DNA of 64,000 nt from RGIG529 sp050950425 (GTDB taxonomy: Bacteria; Bacillota; Clostridia; Oscillospirales; Oscillospiraceae), in assembly GCA_050950425.1 (NCBI GenBank), contig JBMNHO010000002.1, positions 1,054,001 through 1,118,000 of the forward strand. Reading direction: 5' to 3'. Made by a program: the position numbers and the translations under genes. Of the stretch, positions 51,714-59,933 are shown piece by piece. The notes beneath the pieces were generated by a model. It had not been told where the DNA came from. It saw nothing but the letters and a program-made list of their open reading frames with translations, and searched no databases. How positions within the stretch are numbered: the stretch's first letter is position 1; each line of letters begins with the position of its first letter.

Positions 51714-52703
51714 TCATTCGTCCCGTTTTTGCCGGCGCACCAGCTCTTTCATCCATTCAATGGCCTCCTGCTCCCTTTGGGTTTCTTTCGGAGATGCGGC
51801 CTGCCCTTTTGCCGGCTGCTTGGGCGGCTCCGCGCCGTCCCCAGCCCTGATTTCTTCCAGCGTATGCAAGTTTTTCTGATGCCACCGCTTTAAGATAGAG
51901 CTGAGATAGGGCCATTTCAGGCTGCCCGTTTGCAGCATGGTCTTGTCATAGGCCAGGGCGATGGACTCCAGGGGGAAACCCATGTCCAAAAACCCGTCCA
52001 GATACGTCTGCTCCGAAGGAGAGGGCGCCCGGGCCTCCAGCTGTAAAACCTGGAAGATCTCCCCATAGGCTTCCCGTCGCAAAGACAGATGCTTCAAATG
52101 CTCCACGGCCTTGTCCAGGGTGTCCACTCCCTGCCGCTTCCAGCGGTAGGCCTCCCGTTCCGCCTGGCGCATCCGCAGGGGCCTTTTGGCACTGTTTCCC
52201 GTCTGCCGCGCGTTTTCCTCGGCGCAGTAAGTGATCAGCAGCGAAATGACCTCTGCCGGCAGATTCAAATAGTCATATAGCCCAAACAAAATTTTCAGAT
52301 CCGCCGTGGTCAGCACCCGGCCCAAACGCCGCTGGGTCTCCTGCACCAGGGCGGGAAAGGGAGAGTCGCACTCCAGCTCCTTTGCGATCTCCTCGCTGGT
52401 GTAAGCGGGGGCGGGGGGGGCCTCTTCCTGCTTTGGGGCGGATTTTTTCCCTGTTCCGGCGCCGTCTGCCCCCGGGCGCACAAGGCCCAGCCCCTCCAGC
52501 GCCCGGATCGACTGCCGGATGCCGTCCGGCGTTTGGCCAAGGGCGCCGGCGGCCTTTTGCGGAACCAGAAGGCCCCCCTCCCGCAGCAAATATAAATAAA
52601 GCAAAGCGGCGTCCCCGTTTCCTCCTTTGATCAAAAGGTCAACGGTTTGACGCTCCAGCACAAGGGCCCGGCTCTCTTCCAGCACCCATCTTTTTTCTTC
52701 CAA
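51714..52703 (-). CDS. dnaD: DnaD-domain primosome protein
   Basis: A 329-residue protein. Residues about 20-75 look like the winged-helix DDBH1 domain. A Pro/Ala-rich linker follows, then two DnaB_2/DDBH2-type helical domains (LGRVLTTADLKILFGLYDYLNLPAEVISLLITYCAEE; YLDGFLDMGFPLESIALAYDKTM). The DNA-binding YxxxIxxxW motif appears as YLSSILKRW. It acts with the DnaC/DnaI-type loader in replication initiation. In Firmicutes these two are sometimes split over several genes; here they form a two-gene unit. Confidence 0.9.
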   Translation of the reverse strand: MEEKRWVLEESRALVLERQTVDLLIKGGNGDAALLYLYLLREGGLLVPQKAAGALGQTPDGIRQSIRALEGLGLVRPGADGAGTGKKSAPKQEEAPPAPAYTSEEIAKELECDSPFPALVQETQRRLGRVLTTADLKILFGLYDYLNLPAEVISLLITYCAEENARQTGNSAKRPLRMRQAEREAYRWKRQGVDTLDKAVEHLKHLSLRREAYGEIFQVLQLEARAPSPSEQTYLDGFLDMGFPLESIALAYDKTMLQTGSLKWPYLSSILKRWHQKNLHTLEEIRAGDGAEPPKQPAKGQAASPKETQREQEAIEWMKELVRRQKRDE

Positions 52704-52831
52704 GGGTTCGTTCCTCTTTTCTCTGTTCTTCTGTTCTTACCCTCTATTCTACATGAAAAACCGGCTTCCGTAAACAGCAAAAACCACACGCTTTTTTCAT
52801 CAAAATCCCCGTCTTTTCCCGGGGAACCGCT

Positions 52832-52859
52832 TTGATTCTGATCTGATCTATGGTATAAT
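52832..52859 (+). promoter_or_regulatory. Sigma-A promoter of the zapA operon
   Basis: TTGATT (52832-52837), 16-bp spacer, TATAAT (52854-52859), about 130 bp before zapA. Nothing else is apparent in the 285-bp gap. Confidence 0.75.
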
Positions 52860-52988
52860 ATCTAAAAACGCGTGCCGGCCTGTTTCTTTGTTTCTTTCCC
52901 TTCCGGCGGAACCGGAGAAAAGCTGCCTTCACGCGGAAAATACGGCCTCTCTCATCTGTTGCAGATGTTTGGCCCAAGGAGGTTTGTT

Positions 52989-53303
52989 ATGAAAAATCGA
53001 GTATCGGTGACCATCGGCGGCCGGGATTACACGCTGCTGGCCGTGGAGAATGAATCCTATGTACGAAAAGTGGCCGCCCATGTGGATGAAAAAATAAACG
53101 AGATGATGGATGCCGCCCGCCTGTCTGTGACGGACGCCGCCATCATGACGGCCGTCAACGTGACGGACGATTATTTTAAAGTGGTAGAAACCTCGGAGCA
53201 TTTGCGAAGCCAGCTGAAAGACTATCTGGAAGAAGCCTCCAAAATGAAGCTGGAGCTGTCTGAGGCGAAGCGCGCCCTCTTCAAGCTGCAAAAACAATCG
53301 TAA
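52989..53303 (+). CDS. zapA: Cell division protein ZapA
   Basis: A 104-residue FtsZ-associated protein that bundles protofilaments. The N-terminal domain (RVSVTIGGRDYTLLAVENESYVRKVAAHVDEKINEM) is followed by a C-terminal coiled coil (SEHLRSQLKDYLEEASKMKLELSEAK). AAGGAGG is 5 nt before the ATG; a longer open frame upstream crosses the promoter. It heads a long rightward operon with the U32, dut, maf and mre genes, tying division and wall growth. Confidence 0.94.
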   Translation: MKNRVSVTIGGRDYTLLAVENESYVRKVAAHVDEKINEMMDAARLSVTDAAIMTAVNVTDDYFKVVETSEHLRSQLKDYLEEASKMKLELSEAKRALFKLQKQS

Positions 53304-53317
53304 GGGAGACATCCGGA

Positions 53318-55384
53318 ATGGAACTGCTTGCGCCAGCGGGGTCGCCCGCTTCGGTAGAGGCGGCGGTTGCCCATGGCGCGGACGCCGTTTATCTGGGCTT
53401 TGGCGCGTTCAACGCCCGCCGCAACGCCAAGAATTTTTCTTTGGCAGAGTTTGAAGCCGCCGTTTCCCTTTGCCATACCCACGGGGTGAAGGTCTATCTC
53501 ACCCTCAACACGCTTTTGACCGACCGGGAGCTGGCTTCCGCCGCGGCCTCTGTCCGCACGGCCAGCGCCCTGGGGGTCGACGCCGTTTTGGTGCAGGATC
53601 TGGGGGCGCTGGAGCTGGTGCGCCGGGTGGCGCCCGACCTGCCCGTGCATGCCTCCACCCAGATGAGCATTCACAATTTGGAGGGGGCCGTAAAGGCGTT
53701 TGATTTGGGCGTGACCCGGGTGGTGCTGGCCCGGGAGCTGCCCAAGGAGGAAATGGCCTATCTCTGCGCCCATTCCCCCGTGGAAATGGAGGTGTTTGTC
53801 CACGGCGCCCTTTGCGTTTGCTACTCCGGCCAGTGCTATTTTTCCTCTGTCATCGGCGGCCGCAGCGGGAACAGGGGCCTTTGCGCCCAGCCCTGCCGGC
53901 TGCCCTACGGCTTTGAAACGCCGGGAAACGCCCATCCGCTCAGCCTCAAGGACATGTCCTTGGTGCGCCATTTGAAGGAACTGGAGGACATGGGCGTTGC
54001 CTGCGTCAAGATCGAAGGGCGGATGAAGCGGCCGGAATACGTTTCCGTTGTCACCTCTGTGTATGCAAGGGCCATCCGAGACGGAAAAGAGCCTAGCAAA
54101 GAGGAGATGGCGCAGCTGCGGGCCGCCTTTTCCCGCCAGGGGTTTACCGACGGATATTATCAAGACCAGACTGGCAGCCACATGTTCGGCGTGCGGGACG
54201 AGGCGTCCAAGGGGGAAACGGTCTCCTTGGAGGGGCTGTATTTGCGCCCTCCCGTTCCGCTGCGGGGCGCCGTGTCTTGCTTGGCCGAAGAGCCCTGCAC
54301 GCTGACGGCGGAGGACGACGCCGGCCACAGGGCCGTCGTGTCCGGCCCTGTGCCGGAGCTCGCCAGAGCAAAGGAGACCACCAAAGAGCAGATTGCGGGG
54401 CAGATTCAAAAAACCGGGGGAAGCCCCTATGCCTTTTCCGCTCTGGACGTGCAGGTGTCTCCGGGCCTTTTTCTCCCCGTTTCCGCCATCAACCGCCTGC
54501 GGCGGGACGCTTTTTCCGCGCTGACAGAGGCCCGCACCCAGCCGCCGGCCCGGCGGGAAGGCCCGCTTTTGGAAGCCCCGGCCACGAAAAACCGGGCCTT
54601 GCCCCCGGGGTTTACCGTTTCGGTGAAAACCATTGACCAGCTGACAAAATCCCTTCTGGATCGACGCCCCATTCAGATATACTTACCCTTAGAGGAAGGG
54701 GCGAAGCACCCCGGGGAGATGAAACGCCTTCTGGAACGGGGCATCCCCGTTGCCGTTTCCCTGCCCCGGGTGATCTGGAGCCGGGAGTGGGCGGAGGTCA
54801 ACCGGCAGCTGGACGCCGTGCAGGCTCTGGGCGTTCAAACGGCCCTTGTGGGAAATTTGGGGCAGGTGGAGCCTTTGCGCTCTCGCGGGTTTCGCCTGCG
54901 GGGGGATTTTGGCCTGAACGTTTATAATTCTCACACGCTGAAGACGCTGAAGGGCCTCTCCTTTCTCTCCGCCACGCTGTCCTTTGAGCTGCGGCTTCCC
55001 AAAATCCGGGATCTTTCCAAGCCCTTGGACACGGAGCTTTTGGTTTACGGCCGCCTGCCCTTGATGGTGACGGAGCAATGTCTCATCCGCAACCGGACGG
55101 GCCGATGCGGCTGCGCGGAGGACACGACGCTGACAGACCGAACCGGCGCCCGGTTCCCCGTTTTGCCGGAGCCCTTTTGCCGCAACGTGATTTACAACGC
55201 CAATACCCTGTTTTTGGCGGACAAGCAAGCGGATTATGCTGCCCTGGGCCTTTGGGGCGCAAGGCTTTCTTTTACCACGGAGTCCCCGGAAGATTGCGCC
55301 CGGGTGGCTGCGCAATATTGGAACGGAACAAACGAGCCGCCTTCGGGCTTCACCCGGGGGCTGTATTACCGGGAGGTAGAATAA
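53318..55384 (+). CDS. Peptidase U32 family protein (RlhA-like)
   Basis: A 688-residue U32 protein. The N-terminal barrel carries MELLAPAGSPASVEAAVAHGADAVYLG, VHASTQMSIHN and the U32 signature EMEVFVHGALCVCYSGQCYFSS..GRSGNRGLCAQPCR, whose Cys residues hold an iron-sulfur cluster in studied relatives. A DUF3656-type region and further barrel follow. E. coli RlhA, of similar size and layout, hydroxylates C2501 of 23S rRNA; TrhP acts on tRNA. RNA hydroxylation is thus more likely than proteolysis, but the target cannot be told here. The adjacency to zapA is common in Clostridia. Confidence 0.9.
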   Translation: MELLAPAGSPASVEAAVAHGADAVYLGFGAFNARRNAKNFSLAEFEAAVSLCHTHGVKVYLTLNTLLTDRELASAAASVRTASALGVDAVLVQDLGALELVRRVAPDLPVHASTQMSIHNLEGAVKAFDLGVTRVVLARELPKEEMAYLCAHSPVEMEVFVHGALCVCYSGQCYFSSVIGGRSGNRGLCAQPCRLPYGFETPGNAHPLSLKDMSLVRHLKELEDMGVACVKIEGRMKRPEYVSVVTSVYARAIRDGKEPSKEEMAQLRAAFSRQGFTDGYYQDQTGSHMFGVRDEASKGETVSLEGLYLRPPVPLRGAVSCLAEEPCTLTAEDDAGHRAVVSGPVPELARAKETTKEQIAGQIQKTGGSPYAFSALDVQVSPGLFLPVSAINRLRRDAFSALTEARTQPPARREGPLLEAPATKNRALPPGFTVSVKTIDQLTKSLLDRRPIQIYLPLEEGAKHPGEMKRLLERGIPVAVSLPRVIWSREWAEVNRQLDAVQALGVQTALVGNLGQVEPLRSRGFRLRGDFGLNVYNSHTLKTLKGLSFLSATLSFELRLPKIRDLSKPLDTELLVYGRLPLMVTEQCLIRNRTGRCGCAEDTTLTDRTGARFPVLPEPFCRNVIYNANTLFLADKQADYAALGLWGARLSFTTESPEDCARVAAQYWNGTNEPPSGFTRGLYYREVE

Positions 55385-55840
55385 ATGGAGACCCTGCAAA
55401 TGCAGCTGCTGTCCCCCAAGCTGGGGGACACCATTCCTTTGCCCAAATATGAAACGCCCGGCAGCGCCGGGCTGGACCTGCGGGCCTGCATCGACGCGCC
55501 CTTGATCCTTGCCCCGGGCGCGCTGGTTCTGGTGCCCACAGGGCTTGCCGTGGCTTTGCCCTCCTCGGCCTTTGTGGCGCTTTTGTTTGCCCGCAGCGGC
55601 CTTGCCGCCCGCCACGGCGTCGCCCTGTCCAACGGGGTGGGCGTCATCGACAGCGATTACCGGGGGGAGATCAAAGTCGCGCTGACCAATTTGTCTCAAA
55701 CGCCGTATGAAATCAAGCCGGGGGACCGCATTTGCCAGCTGGCCGTTTTGCCGGTGACCCAAACGATACTCTCTTTTGTGGACTGTCTGCCCAAAACCCA
55801 AAGGGGCGAGGGCGGCTTCGGCTCCACCGGAAGAGCATAA
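55385..55840 (+). CDS. dut: dUTP diphosphatase
   Basis: A 151-residue trimeric dUTPase that hydrolyses dUTP to dUMP and pyrophosphate. All five motifs are visible: TPGSAGLDLRA, ARSGLAARHGVAL, GVGVIDSDYRGEI, PGDRICQLAV and the C-terminal RGEGGFGSTGRA arm. The ATG directly follows the U32 stop, so translation is coupled. Confidence 0.97.
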   Translation: METLQMQLLSPKLGDTIPLPKYETPGSAGLDLRACIDAPLILAPGALVLVPTGLAVALPSSAFVALLFARSGLAARHGVALSNGVGVIDSDYRGEIKVALTNLSQTPYEIKPGDRICQLAVLPVTQTILSFVDCLPKTQRGEGGFGSTGRA

Positions 55841-55857
55841 AGAAAGAAGGAATTTCT

Positions 55858-56463
55858 TTGTCCATTGTCTTAGCGTCCCAGTCCCCCCGCAGGCAGGCCC
55901 TTTTGACGCAAATCGGCCTTCCCTTTCGCGTTGTACTCCCTCGGGGAGCGGAAAAAGCAGATCGTTCTCTGCCCCCTTTTCAGCTGGTACAGCAGCTTTC
56001 CAGGCAAAAGGCGGAAGAGATTTTCCCCCTGGCGGCGCCGGGGGAGCTGGTTCTCGCCGCGGACACTTTGGTGGTGCTGGACGGCGCTGTCATGGGCAAG
56101 CCCCGCACCCCTTGTGAGGCAAGGGAAATGCTGCGGCTTTTGTCCGGGCGAACCCACGTGGTCTACACCGGGATTTGCCTGATCAAAGACGGCCGCCGGG
56201 TGTCGGAAACGGCGGAGACCTCCGTCACCTTTCGTCCCCTGTCCGACGGGGAGATCGACGCGTACGTGGCAACCGGCGAGCCCATGGACAAAGCCGGGGC
56301 ATACGGGATCCAGGGCAAGGGCGCCCTGCTTGTCTCCGGGATCAACGGAGATTTTTACACGGTGATGGGCCTTCCCCTTTGCCGGCTGGGGGCGCTGTTA
56401 AGCGAATTTGGATATGCCCCCTTTGCAAACGGGGCATCAGAGGAAACGGAGGGATTGACATGA
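55858..56463 (+). CDS. maf: Maf-family nucleotide pyrophosphatase
   Basis: A 201-residue Maf protein, hydrolysing non-canonical or modified NTPs (dTTP/UTP type in YhdE relatives). Motifs: IVLASQSPRRQALL, AADTLVVLDGAVMGKP, LSGRTHVVYTG and GAYGIQGKG. The start is a TTG with AAGAAGGAA upstream. Its stop overlaps the mreC start (ATGA). maf next to mre genes is a conserved arrangement; mreB, usually between, is absent. Confidence 0.93.
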   Translation: MSIVLASQSPRRQALLTQIGLPFRVVLPRGAEKADRSLPPFQLVQQLSRQKAEEIFPLAAPGELVLAADTLVVLDGAVMGKPRTPCEAREMLRLLSGRTHVVYTGICLIKDGRRVSETAETSVTFRPLSDGEIDAYVATGEPMDKAGAYGIQGKGALLVSGINGDFYTVMGLPLCRLGALLSEFGYAPFANGASEETEGLT

Positions 56464-57302
56464 GACGGTTTTGGCGGGGCCGGGGCCTGTTTGCTTTGAT
56501 CATCGCCCTTTTTTTGGTCATCGCCCTCGGCGTTTCCTCCTCCCTGTTTCCCAGCCGGTTTCCCTTCTTGGCCAACGCCTTTGGATCGGTCGTTTCCCCC
56601 ATTCAAAACGGGATCGCCCAGGCCGTCGGCTGGGTCAACCAGGTGTCGGACTATATGACGGATTTTGACGCGCTGAAAGCGGAAAATGAGTCTCTCAAGC
56701 TGGAGATTGCGAAGCTGGAAGCACAAATGCGGGACGCGGAGCGGAGCGAGCAGGAAAACAAGCGGCTCCACACCCTTTTGCATTTGCAGGAAAAACGAAA
56801 GGACTTTACCTTTGAAGCGGCCACCGTTGTTTCAAGGGGGTCCTCCAACTGGTCCTCTACCATGACCCTCAGCAAGGGCTCTGCCGGCGGAGTTGCCGTG
56901 GACAACTGCGTGGTGACGGAAACGGGCGCCCTTGTGGGCATTGTGAAAGAAGTGGGATTTAACTGGTGTACCGTGATTTCCGTCATCGACACGGACTTGC
57001 AGATCGGCGGGACGTCTTTTCAGACCGGGGAAATGGCCATTTTAGAAGGGGATTTTGCCCTGATGACGGAACGCAGACTGAAGCTTTCTTATCTTGCGGA
57101 GGACAGCACCATCTCCCCCGGCGATTTGATTTTGACCTCCGGCCGGGGCGGCATTTACCCTTCCGGTCTTTTGGTGGGCCGGGTGGTGAGCCTGAAAACA
57201 GATGTATCCGGCATCTCCCAGTATGCCGTTGTGAAGCCGGAAGCGGATCTGGAGCAATTGTCCCAGGTGTTTATCATCCGCTCTTTTGATATCACGGAAT
57301 AA
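56460..57302 (+). CDS. mreC: Rod shape-determining protein MreC
   Basis: A 280-residue elongasome scaffold. One N-terminal membrane anchor (GLFALIIALFLVIALGVSSSLF, residues about 9-30) is followed by a coiled coil (DALKAENESLKLEIAKLEAQMRDAERSEQENKRL, about 70-105) and the periplasm-side beta domain ending in the family motif LILTSGRGGIYPSGLLVGRVV. MreC activates PBP2-RodA synthesis outside the membrane. It overlaps maf by 4 bp and precedes mreD. Confidence 0.94.
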   Translation: MRRFWRGRGLFALIIALFLVIALGVSSSLFPSRFPFLANAFGSVVSPIQNGIAQAVGWVNQVSDYMTDFDALKAENESLKLEIAKLEAQMRDAERSEQENKRLHTLLHLQEKRKDFTFEAATVVSRGSSNWSSTMTLSKGSAGGVAVDNCVVTETGALVGIVKEVGFNWCTVISVIDTDLQIGGTSFQTGEMAILEGDFALMTERRLKLSYLAEDSTISPGDLILTSGRGGIYPSGLLVGRVVSLKTDVSGISQYAVVKPEADLEQLSQVFIIRSFDITE

Positions 57303-57304
57303 AG

Positions 57305-57318
57305 ATTTCCCGGGAAAG
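57305..57318. promoter_or_regulatory. Noc-binding-site-like palindrome
   Basis: ATTTCCCGGGAAAG differs from the Bacillus Noc box ATTTCCCGGGAAAT at one end base; the core is a perfect 12-bp palindrome. It lies just after the mreC stop and its right half merges into the mreD ribosome site AAAGGAG. Candidate only. Confidence 0.4.
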
Positions 57319-57327
57319 GAGCCCGCT

Positions 57328-57834
57328 ATGACAAAACGAGACGCCGTGATGAAATGGCTGACCTATGGGGGCACGCTGCTGCTTGTCTGCCTTTTGCAGC
57401 TGTTTGTAACAGACAGAATCTCTATTTTTGGGGTGCATCCCATGCTGCTGCCCCTTTGCGCCGTCACCGTCGGCATCTTAGAAGGGCCTTCCGCCGGCGC
57501 CGGGTTCGGCCTTGCCACGGGGCTTTTGTCCCTCGTGGCGATTTACCGCATGCCCGTTTTGATCCTTTTGTTTCTCCCTTTGGCGGGGCTGCTCTCCGGC
57601 CTGGTTTCCGAATATGTCATCCAAAGCCGGTTTCTCGGCTCTCTCCTTTGTTCTATGATCTGCCTTGTCTGCATAGAAGGGTATCATATCATTCCCCGGC
57701 TGGTCGCGGGGGTGCCCATTCGGCCCCTTTTGCAGATTGCTTTGCCGGAGCTTTTGTATTCCCTTCTTTGTCTCGTCCCCGTCTATTTTCTGTTTCACCT
57801 GGCCCACCGAAGGGTTTCCCGCCTGTACCGCTGA
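57328..57834 (+). CDS. mreD: Rod shape-determining protein MreD
   Basis: A 168-residue, highly hydrophobic protein with about five membrane helices (WLTYGGTLLLVCLLQLFV, HPMLLPLCAVTVGILEG, FGLATGLLSLVAI, LILLFLPLAGLLSGLVSEYV, LLYSLLCLVPVYFLFHL). Size, position between mreC and mrdA, and GxxxGLATGLL fit MreD. The ATG at 57328 follows AAAGGAG; a TTG-initiated frame from 57286 overlaps mreC. Confidence 0.9.
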   Translation: MTKRDAVMKWLTYGGTLLLVCLLQLFVTDRISIFGVHPMLLPLCAVTVGILEGPSAGAGFGLATGLLSLVAIYRMPVLILLFLPLAGLLSGLVSEYVIQSRFLGSLLCSMICLVCIEGYHIIPRLVAGVPIRPLLQIALPELLYSLLCLVPVYFLFHLAHRRVSRLYR

Positions 57835-57880
57835 GTTTTCATTTCTGACAAAATCCTTTGAACACCAATGAGGAACCATT

Positions 57881-59899
57881 ATGGAGAACAAAACCATCCG
57901 CCGCCGTGCGTTCTTTTTTGTGCTTGCCCTTCTTTTTTCCCTGCTCTGTTTTTTCGCCGCCCTTTACCAGATGCAAATTGTGCATGGCGCGGAGGCGTTT
58001 GCCCAATCCAACAAGAAAATTACAAACTCGGAAACGGTGGAGGCCGCCCGAGGAGAGATTCGGGACCGAAACGGCGTTGTGCTGGCGTCCGACAAGGCCC
58101 GCTACGACGTGACGCTCACCCCTTCTCTCATGGGGGACACGTCGGCGCAAAACAGCCAGATTCTCTCTTTGACCCGGCTGTGTGAGAAAAACCAGCTGAT
58201 GTACCAGGACGGGCTGCCCCTCTCCTTTTCCGCCCCCTTTGCCGACCGAAGCGGGGAACTCACGGAGGCCCAGACCGCAAGATTCCGGCAGTATGCCAAG
58301 GCCCTTGGTCTCGGCTCTGCCGACGGCGCTTTATTGGCACGTCTGCGGAAGGAATATCAGATCGACGACAGCTACTCCGACAAGGACGCGAGAAAGATCG
58401 CGGGGGTGCGGTACGAGCTGGACCTGCGCAGCCGGGAAGTGACCCAGACCGCCTACATCTTCGCGGAAAACGTGAACACGGATTTCATCGCGGACGTGAA
58501 GGAAGCGGGCTATTTCGGCGCCAACATCAAAACCTCCGCCGTTCGGACGTACCACACCGCCTATGCCGCCCACCTGCTGGGCCGGGTGGCCGCCATTGAC
58601 AAGGACCAATGGCCGGACTATCAGGCGGCGGGCTACCCCATGAACGCCCTTGTGGGCAAGGACGGGGCGGAATATGCCTTTGAGTCTTATCTCCGAGGGG
58701 TCAGCGGCATCCGCCTTGCGGACACCAACGCCTCCGGCAAGATCGTCAACGAGTCGTACGCCGTCGCGCCCCAGCCGGGGAAAAACGTTTACCTCACCCT
58801 GGATATCCGCCTGCAACAGACGGCGGAAGACGCCCTGTCCCAGTTTATCTCCAGCCGGAGGGGGGCCGAAGGGGGCGCCGCCGTGGTGATGGACGTGAAA
58901 AACGGCGAGGTGCTCGCCATGGCGTCTTACCCCACCTTTGACCTGTCTCAGTATGCGGCCCAGTACACCGCTCTGTCTCAGGACGAGACAAAGCCCCTGC
59001 TGAACCGTGCCACCATGGGGGTTTACGCCCCCGGCTCCACCTTTAAAATGGTGACGGCAGTGGGTGCGCTGGAAGAGAACATCATCACCCCCAACACCCT
59101 CATTACCGACACGGGGCGCTATACGTACTATCCGGATTATCAGCCCATGTGCTGGATCTACCGGCAGCACCGGCAGACCCACGGAACCATCAACGTTTCC
59201 AAGGCGCTGGAGGTGTCCTGCAACGTCTTTTTCTACGACATCGGCCGAAGGCTCACCATCGAGTCTCTGGACCGGTATGCCCATACATTCGGGCTGGGGC
59301 GAAGCACCGGCATTGAGCTGGCAGAAAAAAAGGGCATTTTGGCAGGGCCGGAGTATTCCGCGTCTCTGGGCAGCACCTGGATGCCCGGCTCCACGCTGGC
59401 CGCCGCCATCGGGCAGTCTGACAACGCTTTTACGCCCCTGCAAATTTGCAACTATATCGCAACCCTTGCAAACGGGGGAACCCGGTACCAGGCCCACCTT
59501 TTCCGGCAGGCCACGTCCTACGACGACGCTCGGGTGGAGGATCGGTTTGAGACAAAGGCGGAGGACACCTTAAACCTCTCCGACAGCACTCTGGAAGCCG
59601 TCAAGAAGGGGATGCTGGCCGTGACCCAAAACGGAAGCGCCGCCAAATATTTTTCTCATTTCGGCATCGCCGTGTGCGCCAAAACCGGCTCCGCCCAAGT
59701 GGGCTCCTCCAGCGAGAGCAACGCGGTGTTTGTCTGCTTCGCGCCCTATGACGACCCGGAGATCGCCATTACCCTTGTGGTGGAAAAGGGCGGCTCGGGG
59801 TACGAGCTGGGCGCTGTGGCCAGAAAGATTCTGGACACGTATTTTCAAGACAAGGACGCGTCGGCAGATCCTGCGGCGGAGCAGGAGATCCTGCCCTGA
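57881..59899 (+). CDS. mrdA: Penicillin-binding protein 2 (elongasome transpeptidase)
   Basis: A 672-residue class B PBP. The N-terminal anchor is FFFVLALLFSLLCFFAALYQM; the pedestal/dimerisation domain has EAARGEIRDRNGVVLA. The transpeptidase active site is complete: SxxK in PGSTFKMV (about residue 385), SxN in SCN (about 445) and KTG in AKTGSAQVG (about 600). It cross-links lateral wall with RodA, MreC and MreD. RodA is not adjacent. A Ser/Glu-rich C-terminus ends the chain. Confidence 0.95.
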   Translation: MENKTIRRRAFFFVLALLFSLLCFFAALYQMQIVHGAEAFAQSNKKITNSETVEAARGEIRDRNGVVLASDKARYDVTLTPSLMGDTSAQNSQILSLTRLCEKNQLMYQDGLPLSFSAPFADRSGELTEAQTARFRQYAKALGLGSADGALLARLRKEYQIDDSYSDKDARKIAGVRYELDLRSREVTQTAYIFAENVNTDFIADVKEAGYFGANIKTSAVRTYHTAYAAHLLGRVAAIDKDQWPDYQAAGYPMNALVGKDGAEYAFESYLRGVSGIRLADTNASGKIVNESYAVAPQPGKNVYLTLDIRLQQTAEDALSQFISSRRGAEGGAAVVMDVKNGEVLAMASYPTFDLSQYAAQYTALSQDETKPLLNRATMGVYAPGSTFKMVTAVGALEENIITPNTLITDTGRYTYYPDYQPMCWIYRQHRQTHGTINVSKALEVSCNVFFYDIGRRLTIESLDRYAHTFGLGRSTGIELAEKKGILAGPEYSASLGSTWMPGSTLAAAIGQSDNAFTPLQICNYIATLANGGTRYQAHLFRQATSYDDARVEDRFETKAEDTLNLSDSTLEAVKKGMLAVTQNGSAAKYFSHFGIAVCAKTGSAQVGSSSESNAVFVCFAPYDDPEIAITLVVEKGGSGYELGAVARKILDTYFQDKDASADPAAEQEILP

Positions 59900-59933
59900 C
59901 GCCGCCCTGTCTCATATCAAAAGGAGGCATTGT

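Noticed and set aside
56163..56345. Small minus-strand frame within maf
   Set aside because: Lies inside maf, which is well supported; no ribosome site.
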